DNA from: Haloechinothrix sp033042135
GTDB taxonomy: Bacteria > Actinomycetota > Actinomycetes > Mycobacteriales > Pseudonocardiaceae
Assembly (NCBI RefSeq): GCF_033042135.1
Contig: NZ_WBXM01000003.1
Span: forward strand, 124,001 to 188,000
Direction: 5' to 3'
DNA: 64,000 nt
Shown here: in pieces, positions 53,376 to 62,624 of the stretch
How positions within the stretch are numbered: the first letter of the stretch is position 1
Layout of the letters: the number at the start of each line of letters is the position of its first letter
The notes under the pieces: generated by a model
What the model was told of the DNA's origin: nothing
Databases searched by the model: none
The model's input: only the letters and a program-made list of their open reading frames with translations
Made by a program: the position numbers and the translations under genes

Positions 53376-54038
53376 ATGATGCTCGCTGAGGACCTGTTGC
53401 TGCTTTCCTACGACGACGATACGGGGCGCAGAATCGGGATGAGCAATCTCGAGTATGCCCTGGCCGGTGCCGTGCTCATCGAGCTGGTGGAGCACGGCAG
53501 GATCGATGTCGCTGGGGAGGACGACGCCTCGTTGCAGGTCTCGGTCGCCGACGACGCCCCGGTGGGGCATCGGGTGCTCGACGAGGCGCTGGCCACGGTG
53601 GCGGGCCTCGACGGGCACAAACCCAAGGACGCTGTGCTCGGGGTGAGTGGATCGTTGGCGACACGGTTGCTCGATGAGCTGACCGAACGGGGCATCGCCG
53701 ATGGTGATGAGCAGGGTCGGGTACGGATCTTGCCGGTGAACCGTTGGCCGACCGAGGAATCGGGTCACGAGTACGACGTGCGGGCCCGGCTGCGGCGAGC
53801 GTTGGCCGAGGACGAGGAACCGGACGAGCGCACCGCTGCGCTGATCTCGCTGCTGGCCGCGATCGACGCGATGCCGCGGCTGACCGAACACGCTGATCGT
53901 TCGGCCCTGCGCAAGCGCGCGAAGACCATCGCCGAGGGCGAGTGGGCCCCTGGCGCGAGCAAGCGCGCCATCGAGGAGTTCACCGCCGTGGTGATGGTCG
54001 CGGCGCTGGCGCCCGCCGTGATGTCCGCGGGCGGCTAG
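53376..54038 (+). CDS. GPP34 (GOLPH3/VPS74-like) family protein
   Basis: The 220-aa protein starts MMLAEDLLLLSYDDDTGR and has the GPP34 elements LEYALAGAVLIELVEHGRI and LDELTERGIADGDEQGR. Eukaryotic relatives bind phosphatidylinositol 4-phosphate at the Golgi; the bacterial role is unknown. Actinobacteria often carry several copies. ATG 53376 or 53379 fits the family start. The gene is divergent from fdhD, and a 53-bp palindrome begins one base after its stop. Confidence 0.9.
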   Translation: MMLAEDLLLLSYDDDTGRRIGMSNLEYALAGAVLIELVEHGRIDVAGEDDASLQVSVADDAPVGHRVLDEALATVAGLDGHKPKDAVLGVSGSLATRLLDELTERGIADGDEQGRVRILPVNRWPTEESGHEYDVRARLRRALAEDEEPDERTAALISLLAAIDAMPRLTEHADRSALRKRAKTIAEGEWAPGASKRAIEEFTAVVMVAALAPAVMSAGG

Positions 54039-54039
54039 C

Positions 54040-54092
54040 GAGCCGAAGGACTCCTTCGGTACAGGATGTGTACCCGAGGGGCCCTTCGGCTC
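54040..54092. repeat. 53-bp dispersed palindromic element, copy 3
   Basis: It begins one base after the GPP34 stop codon, between two tandem plus-strand genes. Its loop (AGGATGT) matches the reverse complement of copy 5's loop better than the others, so this copy may be inverted. Confidence 0.88.
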
Positions 54093-54196
54093 GCACCCGG
54101 CCGCGTTCGGTGGGGACTTTCCCCAGGCGGCCGGTGGTCCACAGGCTGCGTCGTCGGGGGCTGTGCTCCGGGCGCGAGGTCGGTGACGGTGAGGCG

Positions 54197-55141
54197 GTGA
54201 TTTCACCAGCAGTTGATGGGTACGACGTGGACGCCGCCGCGCCGAATCTGGTGCTGACTCGGGCCGAGCTGCACCAGCTCGGCGTGACGCAACGCATGAT
54301 CTGGGCGCGGGTGCGACACGGCGGTCCGTGGCTGCGCCTGCTGCCCGGGGTGATCCTGCTGCGCAACGGGACCCCTACTCGCGCACAGGCGATCGACGGC
54401 GCCCTTCGTTACGCAGGCGAGGGAGCCGTTGTCACCGGGTTGGCCGCTGCGGGGCTGTACGGGCTGACCAAGTTCACGACAGGTGGACAGGTGCACCTGC
54501 TGATCCCGCAGGACCGGAAACGCGTCAGCGCGGGTTACGCACTCGTCGAGCGCACCACTCGAACCCCGGCGACGATCCTGCGGCAGGGTTTCCCCGTGGC
54601 CGAGCCCACCCGTGCGGTGTTGGACGCGGTCAGGCGAATGCGGGATCGCGCCGCCGTCGAGGCGTTGCTCGCCGAATCGGTGCAGCGTCGGTGGACCACG
54701 CCCCACCGCCTCCGCAGGGAGCTCGAGGACGGGTCCGATCGGGGCTCGGCGCTTCCCCGCGCGGTGCTGTCCGCCATCGAGTCGGGCGCCCGGTCCACGG
54801 CGGAAGCGCGGGGTGTCCAGCTGGCCAAACGCTCGGGGCTGCCGCCCATGCGCTGGAATGTGCGGCTGCGCACTCGCGACGGCCTGGCGCTGCCCACCCC
54901 GGACGGTTGGATCGACGACGTGTGCCTCGCCTGGGAGATCGACTCTTTCGAGTATCACCTCGCGCCCTCCGACTACGCGCGCACCTTGCGCAGGCACGCC
55001 GCCATGACGTCGCACGGCATCATCGTCGTGCACACCCTGCCGTCGCGGTTGACCTCCGAGCCCGAGGCAGTCATCGCGGAGCTGCGTGCCGCCTACGAGC
55101 AGGCCGCCCGGCGCCCGCGTCCCGACATCATCGCCGAGTGA
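54197..55141 (+). CDS. AbiEi-antitoxin-like protein with a possible nuclease-like C-terminal domain
   Basis: The 314-aa protein begins with a helix-turn-helix-like segment (LVLTRAELHQLGVTQRMIWARV, then LRLLPGVILL) typical of AbiEi antitoxin N-terminal domains in actinobacteria. The C-terminal third (PDGWIDDVCLAWEIDSFEYH, later IIVVHTLPSRL) resembles DUF559/very-short-patch-repair-type nuclease folds, with acidic residues at the expected place. No toxin gene of the AbiEii type is adjacent. GTG 54197 follows GGTGAGGC. Proteins of this class are frequent orphans, and the function is unproven. Confidence 0.65.
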   Translation: MISPAVDGYDVDAAAPNLVLTRAELHQLGVTQRMIWARVRHGGPWLRLLPGVILLRNGTPTRAQAIDGALRYAGEGAVVTGLAAAGLYGLTKFTTGGQVHLLIPQDRKRVSAGYALVERTTRTPATILRQGFPVAEPTRAVLDAVRRMRDRAAVEALLAESVQRRWTTPHRLRRELEDGSDRGSALPRAVLSAIESGARSTAEARGVQLAKRSGLPPMRWNVRLRTRDGLALPTPDGWIDDVCLAWEIDSFEYHLAPSDYARTLRRHAAMTSHGIIVVHTLPSRLTSEPEAVIAELRAAYEQAARRPRPDIIAE

Positions 55142-55157
55142 ACAGCGGTGGGGGACC

Positions 55158-55210
55158 GAGCCGAAGGTCTCCTTCGGTACATACTCGGCACCGGAGGCCC
55201 CCTTCGGCTC
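55158..55210. repeat. 53-bp dispersed palindromic element, copy 4
   Basis: It lies 16 bases after the AbiEi-like stop and 22 bases before the end of the convergent membrane-protein gene. The right arm carries several substitutions that weaken pairing. Confidence 0.88.
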
Positions 55211-55232
55211 GCACCCCCGGACTGGAACACCG

Positions 55233-56243
55233 TCAGCAGGTGTCCTCGTCGCTGAGCGGGTTGTCCGGGTCGAAGTAGAACTCGTCCTGGTGCTCGAGCT
55301 CGTCACCGCCCAACGCGCGGTCGCTGTAGCTGGGGGCGAGATAGCCGTCTCCGGCGTCGTTACAGCCGATGGAGTAGAGGTGCCAGTCGCTTTCGCCCGG
55401 CCACACCCCGTGACTCCCTCCCCGGAAAGCGTCGCCCGCGACGACCTCATAGTTCTCTTCCGCCCGGAGCACGCTGACGATGTCCAGCGACCCGAGGATG
55501 CGGTCGGGTTCGTCGGTGTCGAAGGCGTAGGCGACGGACAGCGACAGCGAGAACTCCAGCACGCCGTCCTCACCGGGACTCACGGTCAGTTCCCCGGCCG
55601 TTTTCGGGGACGCGGGAAGGAGCTCATGATCGTCCGCGATACGCACCGTGTATCCGAACCCCTGGGAGGGGGATTCGGCTTCGGGGGCGATCTCCGTCCG
55701 CGCATCTGGAGCCAGGGTGTCCAGGTACCGCTCGATGTCGTGGTCCTCGATGACGCGGCGATCGAGATAGGCCGCTTCCAGCGTCGCCAGTACCTGCTCG
55801 GTGGCCGCGTCCACCTCGTCAGCGGTGAACGAACCGACCGGTTCCGGCTCGGGCGGTTCGATGCCGTCGATCCCGTCCCCCCATCCCGCGGCGGGAGTGC
55901 CGACGAACGGTTGGTGCAGCTGCACAGCGGCGTCGGGGATCTGGCGGGTCGGTGTCTCCTCGGGCGGCTCGCGCGGTACCTCGGTTTCCTCCGCGTCGTC
56001 GAGCCCGGCGAGGGCCATCACGGTGCCCCACTGCGTGACCACCGCGACCACTACCACCGGGGCGAGAATCATCGCCACCACCAGCCCCGCCGTGCGGTAC
56101 CGGCGCGGCCGATTCGCGGCCCGCTGCCGCCTGTGCGCTCGCCGAGCCTGACGCCGAGCCGCCCGGCGCGCTCGGGAACGCTGCCATCCCGGTGTCCCTC
56201 GCCCGCGCAGGTCCGGGTGATCGTCGATACCGTCGGTGTTCAC
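55233..56243 (-). CDS. Membrane-anchored protein of unknown function
   Basis: The 336-aa protein has a very basic 50-residue cytosolic start (RARRAARRQARRAHRR), one membrane helix (AGLVVAMILAPVVVVAVV) and an acidic extracytoplasmic part of about 260 residues. The outer part has FTADEVDAATEQVLATLEAAYLDRR and two cysteines near the end that could pair. I recognise no domain. GTG 56243 is the first codon. The divergent region to valS (56244-56508) contains copy 5 of the palindrome and an AT-rich stretch likely to hold promoters. Confidence 0.7.
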   Translation of the reverse strand: MNTDGIDDHPDLRGRGTPGWQRSRARRAARRQARRAHRRQRAANRPRRYRTAGLVVAMILAPVVVVAVVTQWGTVMALAGLDDAEETEVPREPPEETPTRQIPDAAVQLHQPFVGTPAAGWGDGIDGIEPPEPEPVGSFTADEVDAATEQVLATLEAAYLDRRVIEDHDIERYLDTLAPDARTEIAPEAESPSQGFGYTVRIADDHELLPASPKTAGELTVSPGEDGVLEFSLSLSVAYAFDTDEPDRILGSLDIVSVLRAEENYEVVAGDAFRGGSHGVWPGESDWHLYSIGCNDAGDGYLAPSYSDRALGGDELEHQDEFYFDPDNPLSDEDTC

Positions 56244-56378
56244 GAGAGCGACTCCCCCTGAGTGAGATGCGTCAGTTGTGTGTTCTGCACCTTATATGCT
56301 TATCGGTTCACTAAGAACAGCTTTGTTCGATCCGTTACTTCTGTCGTTCCTAGCGCGCGTGGCATCTGGGGCGGGACC

Positions 56379-56431
56379 GAGCCGAAGGCCTCCTTTGGTA
56401 CACATCCGGTACCCGGGGACCCCTTCGGCTC
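56379..56431. repeat. 53-bp dispersed palindromic element, copy 5
   Basis: This copy is the exception: it lies between divergent genes, 77 bases before the valS start, so it may be transcribed as part of the valS leader. Its arms have more mismatches than copy 2. Confidence 0.88.
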
Positions 56432-56508
56432 GCACCTGCCGGTGGCGCGGAGCCGATCCCGTGGCCCGTGTCAACCCCTGCGACGTGCGGTTCGTAGACT
56501 GGCAAGCT

Positions 56509-59136
56509 GTGACCGAGAATGCAGCGCAGCCAGCGACCGAGCTCCCGTCCGCCTGGAACCCGGCCGAGGAAGAGGCCGCGATCTACCAGCGGTGGGTAGA
56601 CGCGGGATACTTCACGGCCGACGCCGCGTCCGACAGGCCCCCGTTCTGCATCGTGCTGCCGCCGCCGAACGTCACCGGCAGCCTGCACATGGGCCACGCG
56701 CTGAACCACACGTTGATGGACGCGCTGGTGCGGCGGCGCAGGATGCAGGGCTACGAGGCGCTGTGGCTGCCTGGCATGGACCACGCGGGTATCGCGACGC
56801 AGAACGTGGTCGAGCGCGAGCTGGCTGAGCAGGGAGTTTCCCGTCACGACCTGGGCCGTGAGCGGTTCGTGGAGCGCGTGTGGGAGTGGAAGGAAACGTA
56901 CGGGGGCATGATCCTCGACCAGATGCGCCGCCTCGGTGACGGCATCGACTGGTCGCGCGAGCGATTCACCATGGATCCCGGGCTGTCCCGCGCGGTACAC
57001 ACCATGTTCAAGCGCCTCTACGAGGACGGTCTCATCTACCAGGCGGAGCGGATCATCAACTGGTGTCCCCGCTGCCAGACCGCGCTATCCGACATCGAGG
57101 TCGACCACGCCGAGGTCGATGGGGAGCTGATCTCGATCCGGTACGGCGAGGGGGAGAAGTCGGTGGTGGTGGCCACCACGCGGGCCGAGACCATGCTCGG
57201 TGACACCGCGGTCGCGGTACACCCGGACGACGAGCGGTACACCCACCTCGTTGGCACCGAGGTCGAGCTGCCGCTGACCGGGCGACGCATCCCTATCATC
57301 GCCGATGCACAGGTGGATCCCGAGTTCGGCAGCGGAGCGGTGAAGGTCACCCCGGCCCACGACCCGAACGACTTCGCCATCGGCAGCAGGCACGAGCTGG
57401 CCATGCCGAGCATCATGGATGAACGCGCCGTGATCACCGCCTCCGGCCCGTTCGAAGGGCTGGACCGGTTCGAGGCGCGCCCTGCGGTGGTGGCCGCGCT
57501 CCGGGAGCGCGGCCGCATCGTCGACGAGAAGCGCCCGTACGTGCACGCGGTGGGGCACTGCTCGCGGTGTGACACCGCGATCGAGCCCCGGCTGTCGTTG
57601 CAGTGGTGGGTCAAGGTGGAGCCGCTCGCCCGTGCGGCCAGCGAGGCCGTGCGCGACGGGCGTACCGTCATCCACCCGCCCGAGCTTGCCAAGCGCTACT
57701 TCGACTGGGTCGACAACATGCACGACTGGACGATCTCGCGCCAGTTGTGGTGGGGACACCGCATCCCGATCTGGTACGGGCCCAACGGCGAGACCGTCTG
57801 TGTCGGTCCGGACGAGGAACCGCCGTCCGAGGACGGCTGGTACCAGGACGCCGACGTGCTCGACACGTGGTTCTCTTCGGGACTGTGGCCGTTCTCCACC
57901 CTCGGTTGGCCGGACGAGACGGCCGACCTGGCGCGGTTCTACCCGACCAGCGTGCTGTCCACGGGCTACGACATCCTGTTCTTCTGGGTGGCCCGCATGA
58001 TGATGTTCGGGCTGTACGCCATGGACGGGGTGCAGCCCTTCGACCACGTGTACCTGCACGGGCTGATCCGTGACGCGGGCGGGAAGAAGATGTCCAAGTC
58101 GGCGGGCAACGTGATCGACCCGCTGGAGTGGATGAACAACTACGGTGCCGACGCGACCCGGTTCACCCTCGCCAGGGGAGCGACCCCCGGTAGTGATCTG
58201 GCGTTGGCCGAGGAATGGGTTGCCGGTGCCAGGAACTTCTGCACCAAGTTGTGGAACGCCACCAGATTCGCGCTGATGAACGGCGCCACCACCGCCCGAC
58301 CGCTGCCCGATGCGGGCGAGATGACCGAGGCTGACCGGTGGATCCTTGGCAGGTTGGGTGAGGTGACCGCCGAGGTGGATGCGCAGTTCGAGCAGTTCCA
58401 GTTCTCCAAGGTCATCACGCAGCTCTACCACTTCACCTGGGACGAGCTGTGCGACTGGTACCTGGAGCTGGCGAAGGTGCAGATCGCCGAAGGCGGGGCG
58501 GCCACGACCCGCGCCGTGCTTGGGCATGTCTTCGACACCGTGCTGCGGCTACTGCACCCCTTCGTCCCGTTCGTCACCGAGCGGTTGTGGATCGCGTTGA
58601 CCGGTGGTGAGTCCCTGGTCGTCGCCGACTGGCCCGGTGATCGCGCGGGCTACGCTGGCTACGCCGATGACGCGACGACCACCCGGATCGGCGACGTGCA
58701 GAAACTGGTCACCGAGATCCGGCGATTCCGCGCCGACCAGGGGCTCGGACCGGGGCAGCGGGTTTCCGCCCGGATGTCCGGCCCGGGCCTTGGCGATGTG
58801 GCGGGCCACGAGGCCGCGGTGCGTACCCTTACCCGGTTGACCGAGCAGGGGGAGGGGTTTTCGGCAGGCGCCGCCATCGAGGTGGGGCTGAGCGGCGGCA
58901 GCGTGCACGTCGAACTCGACCTCTCCGGGACGATCGACGTCGCCGCCGAGCGCAAGCGCCTCGAGAAGGATCTTGCTACGGCGCGTAAGGAGCTGGAACA
59001 AAACGACAAGAAGCTGACCAACCAGTCCTTTGTGGAAAAAGCGCCCGAAGAGGTCGTCGCGAAGGTGCGGGAGCGCAAGCGGGCCGCCGAGTCGGACATC
59101 GAGCGCATCGAGTCCCGGCTGGCGACACTTCCGTAA
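56509..59136 (+). CDS. valS: Valyl-tRNA synthetase
   Basis: The 875-aa class Ia synthetase charges tRNA-Val. The HIGH motif is HMGH in NVTGSLHMGHALNHTL, the KMSKS motif is KKMSKSAGNVIDP, the CP1 editing domain includes TTRAETMLGDTAVAVHP, and zinc-type CPRC/CSRC pairs are present. The C-terminal coiled coil (RKRLEKDLATARKELEQ) is typical of ValRS. GTG 56509 gives the usual N-terminus. folC follows closely, as Rv2448c and Rv2447c do. Confidence 0.97.
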   Translation: MTENAAQPATELPSAWNPAEEEAAIYQRWVDAGYFTADAASDRPPFCIVLPPPNVTGSLHMGHALNHTLMDALVRRRRMQGYEALWLPGMDHAGIATQNVVERELAEQGVSRHDLGRERFVERVWEWKETYGGMILDQMRRLGDGIDWSRERFTMDPGLSRAVHTMFKRLYEDGLIYQAERIINWCPRCQTALSDIEVDHAEVDGELISIRYGEGEKSVVVATTRAETMLGDTAVAVHPDDERYTHLVGTEVELPLTGRRIPIIADAQVDPEFGSGAVKVTPAHDPNDFAIGSRHELAMPSIMDERAVITASGPFEGLDRFEARPAVVAALRERGRIVDEKRPYVHAVGHCSRCDTAIEPRLSLQWWVKVEPLARAASEAVRDGRTVIHPPELAKRYFDWVDNMHDWTISRQLWWGHRIPIWYGPNGETVCVGPDEEPPSEDGWYQDADVLDTWFSSGLWPFSTLGWPDETADLARFYPTSVLSTGYDILFFWVARMMMFGLYAMDGVQPFDHVYLHGLIRDAGGKKMSKSAGNVIDPLEWMNNYGADATRFTLARGATPGSDLALAEEWVAGARNFCTKLWNATRFALMNGATTARPLPDAGEMTEADRWILGRLGEVTAEVDAQFEQFQFSKVITQLYHFTWDELCDWYLELAKVQIAEGGAATTRAVLGHVFDTVLRLLHPFVPFVTERLWIALTGGESLVVADWPGDRAGYAGYADDATTTRIGDVQKLVTEIRRFRADQGLGPGQRVSARMSGPGLGDVAGHEAAVRTLTRLTEQGEGFSAGAAIEVGLSGGSVHVELDLSGTIDVAAERKRLEKDLATARKELEQNDKKLTNQSFVEKAPEEVVAKVRERKRAAESDIERIESRLATLP

Positions 59137-59212
59137 GGCGCGAGCCGCCGGAACCCGCCGGGAGATCCGGGCATCGTTCGGGCAGTCGATACGTGGGTTG
59201 GGAGTACATACC

Positions 59213-60700
59213 GTGCAGGATGAGCGCGATGAGGACGCGGTGCTGGACGAGCTGTCGGCCGAGCAGCTCGCCGCAGGCCCCATGCCGGACACGCCCGAGA
59301 CGCCCGACGAACCGATCGAGCCGGATCCCGAGGTCGAGCAGCGTGCGCATGCCGAGCTGCGCAGCGTCGAGGCGGAGCTGAATCAACGCTGGGGCGAGAC
59401 CAAGATCGCGCCCACCATCCAGCGCATCACCGCGTTGCTGAATATGGTGGGGGATCCGCAGCACAACTACCCGGTGATCCAGGTCGCGGGAACCAACGGC
59501 AAGGGGTCGGTGGTCCGCATGATCGAGGGGCTGTTGACCAGGATGGGGCTGCGTGTCGGCCGTTTCACGAGCCCGCACCTGCAGCTGGTGACCGAGCGCA
59601 TCAGCGTCGACGGTGTACCCATCTCCGCGTCGACCTATGTGGACAGCTACCGGGATCTGGAGCCGTTCATCGGCATGGTGGACGACGCGCGCGCACCCGA
59701 TGCGCCACGGATGACCAAATTCGAGGTGCTGAGCGCGATGGCGTTCTCCGTGTTCGCCGATGCCCCGGTGGACGTCGCCGTGCTGGAGACGGGCATGGGG
59801 GGAACCTGGGACGCCACCAATGTTGCCGAAGCGCAGGTCGCGGCGATCACGCCGGTGAGCCTGGACCACAGGGAGTACCTGGGTGATGATCTCGTGTCCA
59901 TCGCGCGGGAGAAGGCGGGTGTCATCGGCAAGGAGGGGGTGGCCGTACTCGCAGAGCAGGAGCCCGATGCGCTGCGCACGCTGCTGGAGCGTGCGGTCGA
60001 GGTGGACGCCGCGGTGGCTCGCGCAGGTCAGGAGTTCGGCGTGCTGCGGCGGGAGAAGGGCGTCGGCGGGCAGCAGCTGAGCTTGCAGGGGCTCGGCGGG
60101 GTATATGACGACATCTTCCTCCCGGCCCACGGCGAGCACCAGGCGGCCAATGCCGCGCTGGCGCTGGCCGCCGTGGAGGCGTTCTTCGGTGCGGGCAAGG
60201 GCCGCCAGCTGGTGATCGAGGCGATCCGGGAGGGCTTCGCCGAGCTGGAACTGCCTGGCAGGCTGGAGCCGGTGCGGGGTGCTCCCACGGTGCTGCTGGA
60301 TGCGGCGCACAACCCGCACGCTGCGCGGGCGCTGGCCACCGCCATCGACGCCGAGTTCGCGTTCCGCAGGTTGGTCGCGGTCGTGGCGGTGCTCGACGAC
60401 AAGGACGTCACCGGCATCCTGGAAGCGATCGAGCCCGTGGTCTCCGACATCGTGGTCACCACCAACTCCTCGCCCCGGGCGGTGCCCCCGGAAAGGTTGG
60501 CGGAGATCGCGCGCCCCATCTTCGGCGAGGATCGGGTGCACGTCTCGCCGCGGCTGGACTCGGCCGTGGAGGCCGCGGTGACCCTGGTGGAGCACACCGA
60601 CGATCCGGAGGAGCCGCTGGCTGGCGGCGGGGTGCTGATCACCGGCTCGGTCGTCACGGCTGGTGAGGCACGGGCACTGTTCGGGAAGGAACCAGCCTGA
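59213..60700 (+). CDS. folC: Folylpolyglutamate synthase / dihydrofolate synthase
   Basis: The 495-aa Mur-ligase-family enzyme adds glutamate to folates, and in bacteria often also to dihydropteroate. It has the P-loop VAGTNGKGSVVRMIEG, FTSPHLQLVTERI, ETGMGGTWDATN and LLDAAHNPHAARAL. The N-terminal 55 residues are acidic and longer than in E. coli. GTG 59213 has GGGAG 8 bases upstream. The DUF4233 gene starts at its last base, so the two are coupled. Confidence 0.95.
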   Translation: MQDERDEDAVLDELSAEQLAAGPMPDTPETPDEPIEPDPEVEQRAHAELRSVEAELNQRWGETKIAPTIQRITALLNMVGDPQHNYPVIQVAGTNGKGSVVRMIEGLLTRMGLRVGRFTSPHLQLVTERISVDGVPISASTYVDSYRDLEPFIGMVDDARAPDAPRMTKFEVLSAMAFSVFADAPVDVAVLETGMGGTWDATNVAEAQVAAITPVSLDHREYLGDDLVSIAREKAGVIGKEGVAVLAEQEPDALRTLLERAVEVDAAVARAGQEFGVLRREKGVGGQQLSLQGLGGVYDDIFLPAHGEHQAANAALALAAVEAFFGAGKGRQLVIEAIREGFAELELPGRLEPVRGAPTVLLDAAHNPHAARALATAIDAEFAFRRLVAVVAVLDDKDVTGILEAIEPVVSDIVVTTNSSPRAVPPERLAEIARPIFGEDRVHVSPRLDSAVEAAVTLVEHTDDPEEPLAGGGVLITGSVVTAGEARALFGKEPA

Positions 60701-61089
60701 TGGGCGAGGGCAGCACGGCGCAGCCGATCAAGGATCCGATGCGCTCGTTCCGCGGTGTCATGGCGGGCGCGTTGATCCTGCAGGTCATCGTGGTCGGCCT
60801 CGCTTTGCTGGTGGTCGCCGACCTCGGCGAGGGGGTGACGAGCTGGCAGGGCTGGGCGTTGTTCGGCGTGCTCGCCGGGCTGATCGCCTGCTGCGGGCTG
60901 CTGCGATACCGCTGGGTGGTCGCCGTGGTGTTCGTCCTCCAGGCGGTGCTGGTCGCTTTCCTGCCAGCGCTACCCGCCATCGGCGTGGTCGGGCTGCTGT
61001 TCGCGGGTGCCTGGATCTACATGCTGTGGTTACGCCGCGTGGTCGCCAGGCGCATGGCCGAGGGCACGCTGCCCGGTCAGCAGGCGTAG
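60700..61089 (+). CDS. DUF4233 membrane protein (Rv2446c type)
   Basis: The 129-aa protein has four predicted membrane helices: MAGALILQVIVVGLALLVVA, GWALFGVLAGLIACCGLL, VVAVVFVLQAVLVAFLPAL and IGVVGLLFAGAWIYMLWL. It always travels with folC in actinobacteria, and its function is unknown to me. Its ATG overlaps the folC stop by one base. In M. tuberculosis ndk comes next; here the glnX operon follows after 143 bases in which I see no other gene. Confidence 0.88.
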   Translation: MGEGSTAQPIKDPMRSFRGVMAGALILQVIVVGLALLVVADLGEGVTSWQGWALFGVLAGLIACCGLLRYRWVVAVVFVLQAVLVAFLPALPAIGVVGLLFAGAWIYMLWLRRVVARRMAEGTLPGQQA

Positions 61090-61232
61090 GGGGCGCTCAA
61101 CGCGTTGCTGGCCGGTCCGGATGAATCGTTCCCGGAATGGATTCAGCCATCATGCCTGCTTTGCCCCGCTGTCACCTGTTAGTGTGACGCGTTAGCTTCG
61201 GCCCGGTCACAAGCAGGAGGAGCGGTAAGCAG

Positions 61233-62624
61233 GTGGGTACAGCGCTGCGGCACGATCCTGATGCGCGCCAGCCCGGTAATCCGAGCGACAGGCCCCGGCG
61301 GTCACTGCTGCGGCGCGCGGGCACGGCCGTCGGCCGTGTCGGCACGGAAACGCGGCGTAGCTGGTCGACCACGCCAGGCAGACTCACCATCATCGGGGTG
61401 GTGCTCGTGGCCCTGATCCTCGGTGCGGGCATCGTGGCCGCCACGTCGACCAGCGCCAAGGCGCAGGACACCGCGAACCTCGTCGAGCGGGACGAGCCGA
61501 TCGCGGCCACCGTGCAGGAGGTGTACCGCGCGCTGTCCGACGCCGACGCGACCGCCGCGATGTCGTTCCTCGCGGCGGCCGACGAGCCGGAGGAGCTGCG
61601 CACGCGTTACGAGAACGACCTCGCGACCGTCGGCCCCTCGCTGGCGCTGGCCGGGTTCGACCCGGCGACGGATCCCGAAGCCTCCGGTGAGGTGTCGGTG
61701 GTCGTCCGGGACGTCCCCGTCTACGCCGAGTTGGTTGGCACGGCCAGGGCGAACAACCAGCAGGGCCTGCCCGTGGGAGCCGCCTACCTGCGGCAGGCCT
61801 CGCACCTGATGCGGGAACAGATCCTGCCCGCGGTGGAGGAGCTGTACCAGCTCCAACGGGAGCGGCTGTCCGACGCGCAGTCCGTGGCCACTGGGGTTCC
61901 GCTGGTGGCGACCGGGCTGGTGATCGTCGCGCTCGCCTGCCTGCTGCGCGCCCAGTCGCACATCAAGTGGCTGGTGAAACGGCGCTACAACATCGGGCTG
62001 GTGATGGCCACGGTTGCGTTGCTCGTCGGCCTGGGGTGGAGCGCGGTCGCGTTGACGGTTCAGGGCAATCATGTCGCCTCGGGCCAGCGTGCGGGCTCCG
62101 ACCAGGTGGATGTGCTGGTGGAGACCCGGATCACCGCCCTGCAGGCCAGGGCCGACGAGCTGCTCGCGCTGATCGCGCGCGGTGACGGCGAGGCCTATGA
62201 GGACAGTTTCGCGGAGCTCGCCGAACAGGTCGGTGGCCAGGACGGCACCGGGGGCAGGCTGGGTGAGCTTCGCGACAACGCACCCGAGCAGCTCGCCGGA
62301 CCCGTCGATGACGCCACCGAAGCCGCGGCTCGGTGGCTCGACACGCACGACAGGCTGGCAGAGCTGGTCGACGGCGGAGAGTATGCCAGGGCGGTCGATC
62401 TGGCTGTCGACACCCGCTCGTCCTACGGTGCCGGGGCAGCGTTCGAACGGCTGGACAGCAGCTTGGCCGAGGCGATCCAGGCGGGCAGGGAAGAGTTCGT
62501 GACCTCGACGGTGACCGGGCAACGCGCGCTGACCGCCTTGCCGGAAGGGTGGTTGGCGCTGGCGGCCGTCGGTGCCTGCGGGGTCGTCATCGGCATCCGA
62601 CAGCGCCTCAGGGAGTACCGATGA
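61233..62624 (+). CDS. glnX: GlnX-type membrane sensor of the PknG pathway
   Basis: The 463-aa protein has four predicted membrane helices (about residues 50-70, 217-236, 251-273 and 433-450) and two helical extracytoplasmic domains, the layout I recall for Rv0412c. In mycobacteria GlnX meets amino-acid-loaded GlnH outside the membrane and passes the signal to PknG. Identification rests mainly on topology and on the glnH and pknG genes that follow directly. GTG 61233 has an AGGAGGAG a little far upstream. The stop overlaps glnH in an ATGA junction. Confidence 0.85.
   Translation: MGTALRHDPDARQPGNPSDRPRRSLLRRAGTAVGRVGTETRRSWSTTPGRLTIIGVVLVALILGAGIVAATSTSAKAQDTANLVERDEPIAATVQEVYRALSDADATAAMSFLAAADEPEELRTRYENDLATVGPSLALAGFDPATDPEASGEVSVVVRDVPVYAELVGTARANNQQGLPVGAAYLRQASHLMREQILPAVEELYQLQRERLSDAQSVATGVPLVATGLVIVALACLLRAQSHIKWLVKRRYNIGLVMATVALLVGLGWSAVALTVQGNHVASGQRAGSDQVDVLVETRITALQARADELLALIARGDGEAYEDSFAELAEQVGGQDGTGGRLGELRDNAPEQLAGPVDDATEAAARWLDTHDRLAELVDGGEYARAVDLAVDTRSSYGAGAAFERLDSSLAEAIQAGREEFVTSTVTGQRALTALPEGWLALAAVGACGVVIGIRQRLREYR

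Noticed and set aside
53310..54206. Upstream extension of fdhD to a 581-aa protein
   Set aside because: The extension reads antisense through the GPP34 gene and a palindromic element, and lacks family similarity.
56244..56508. T-box riboswitch upstream of valS
   Set aside because: No T-box consensus or specifier stem is visible; the only structure is the dispersed palindrome.
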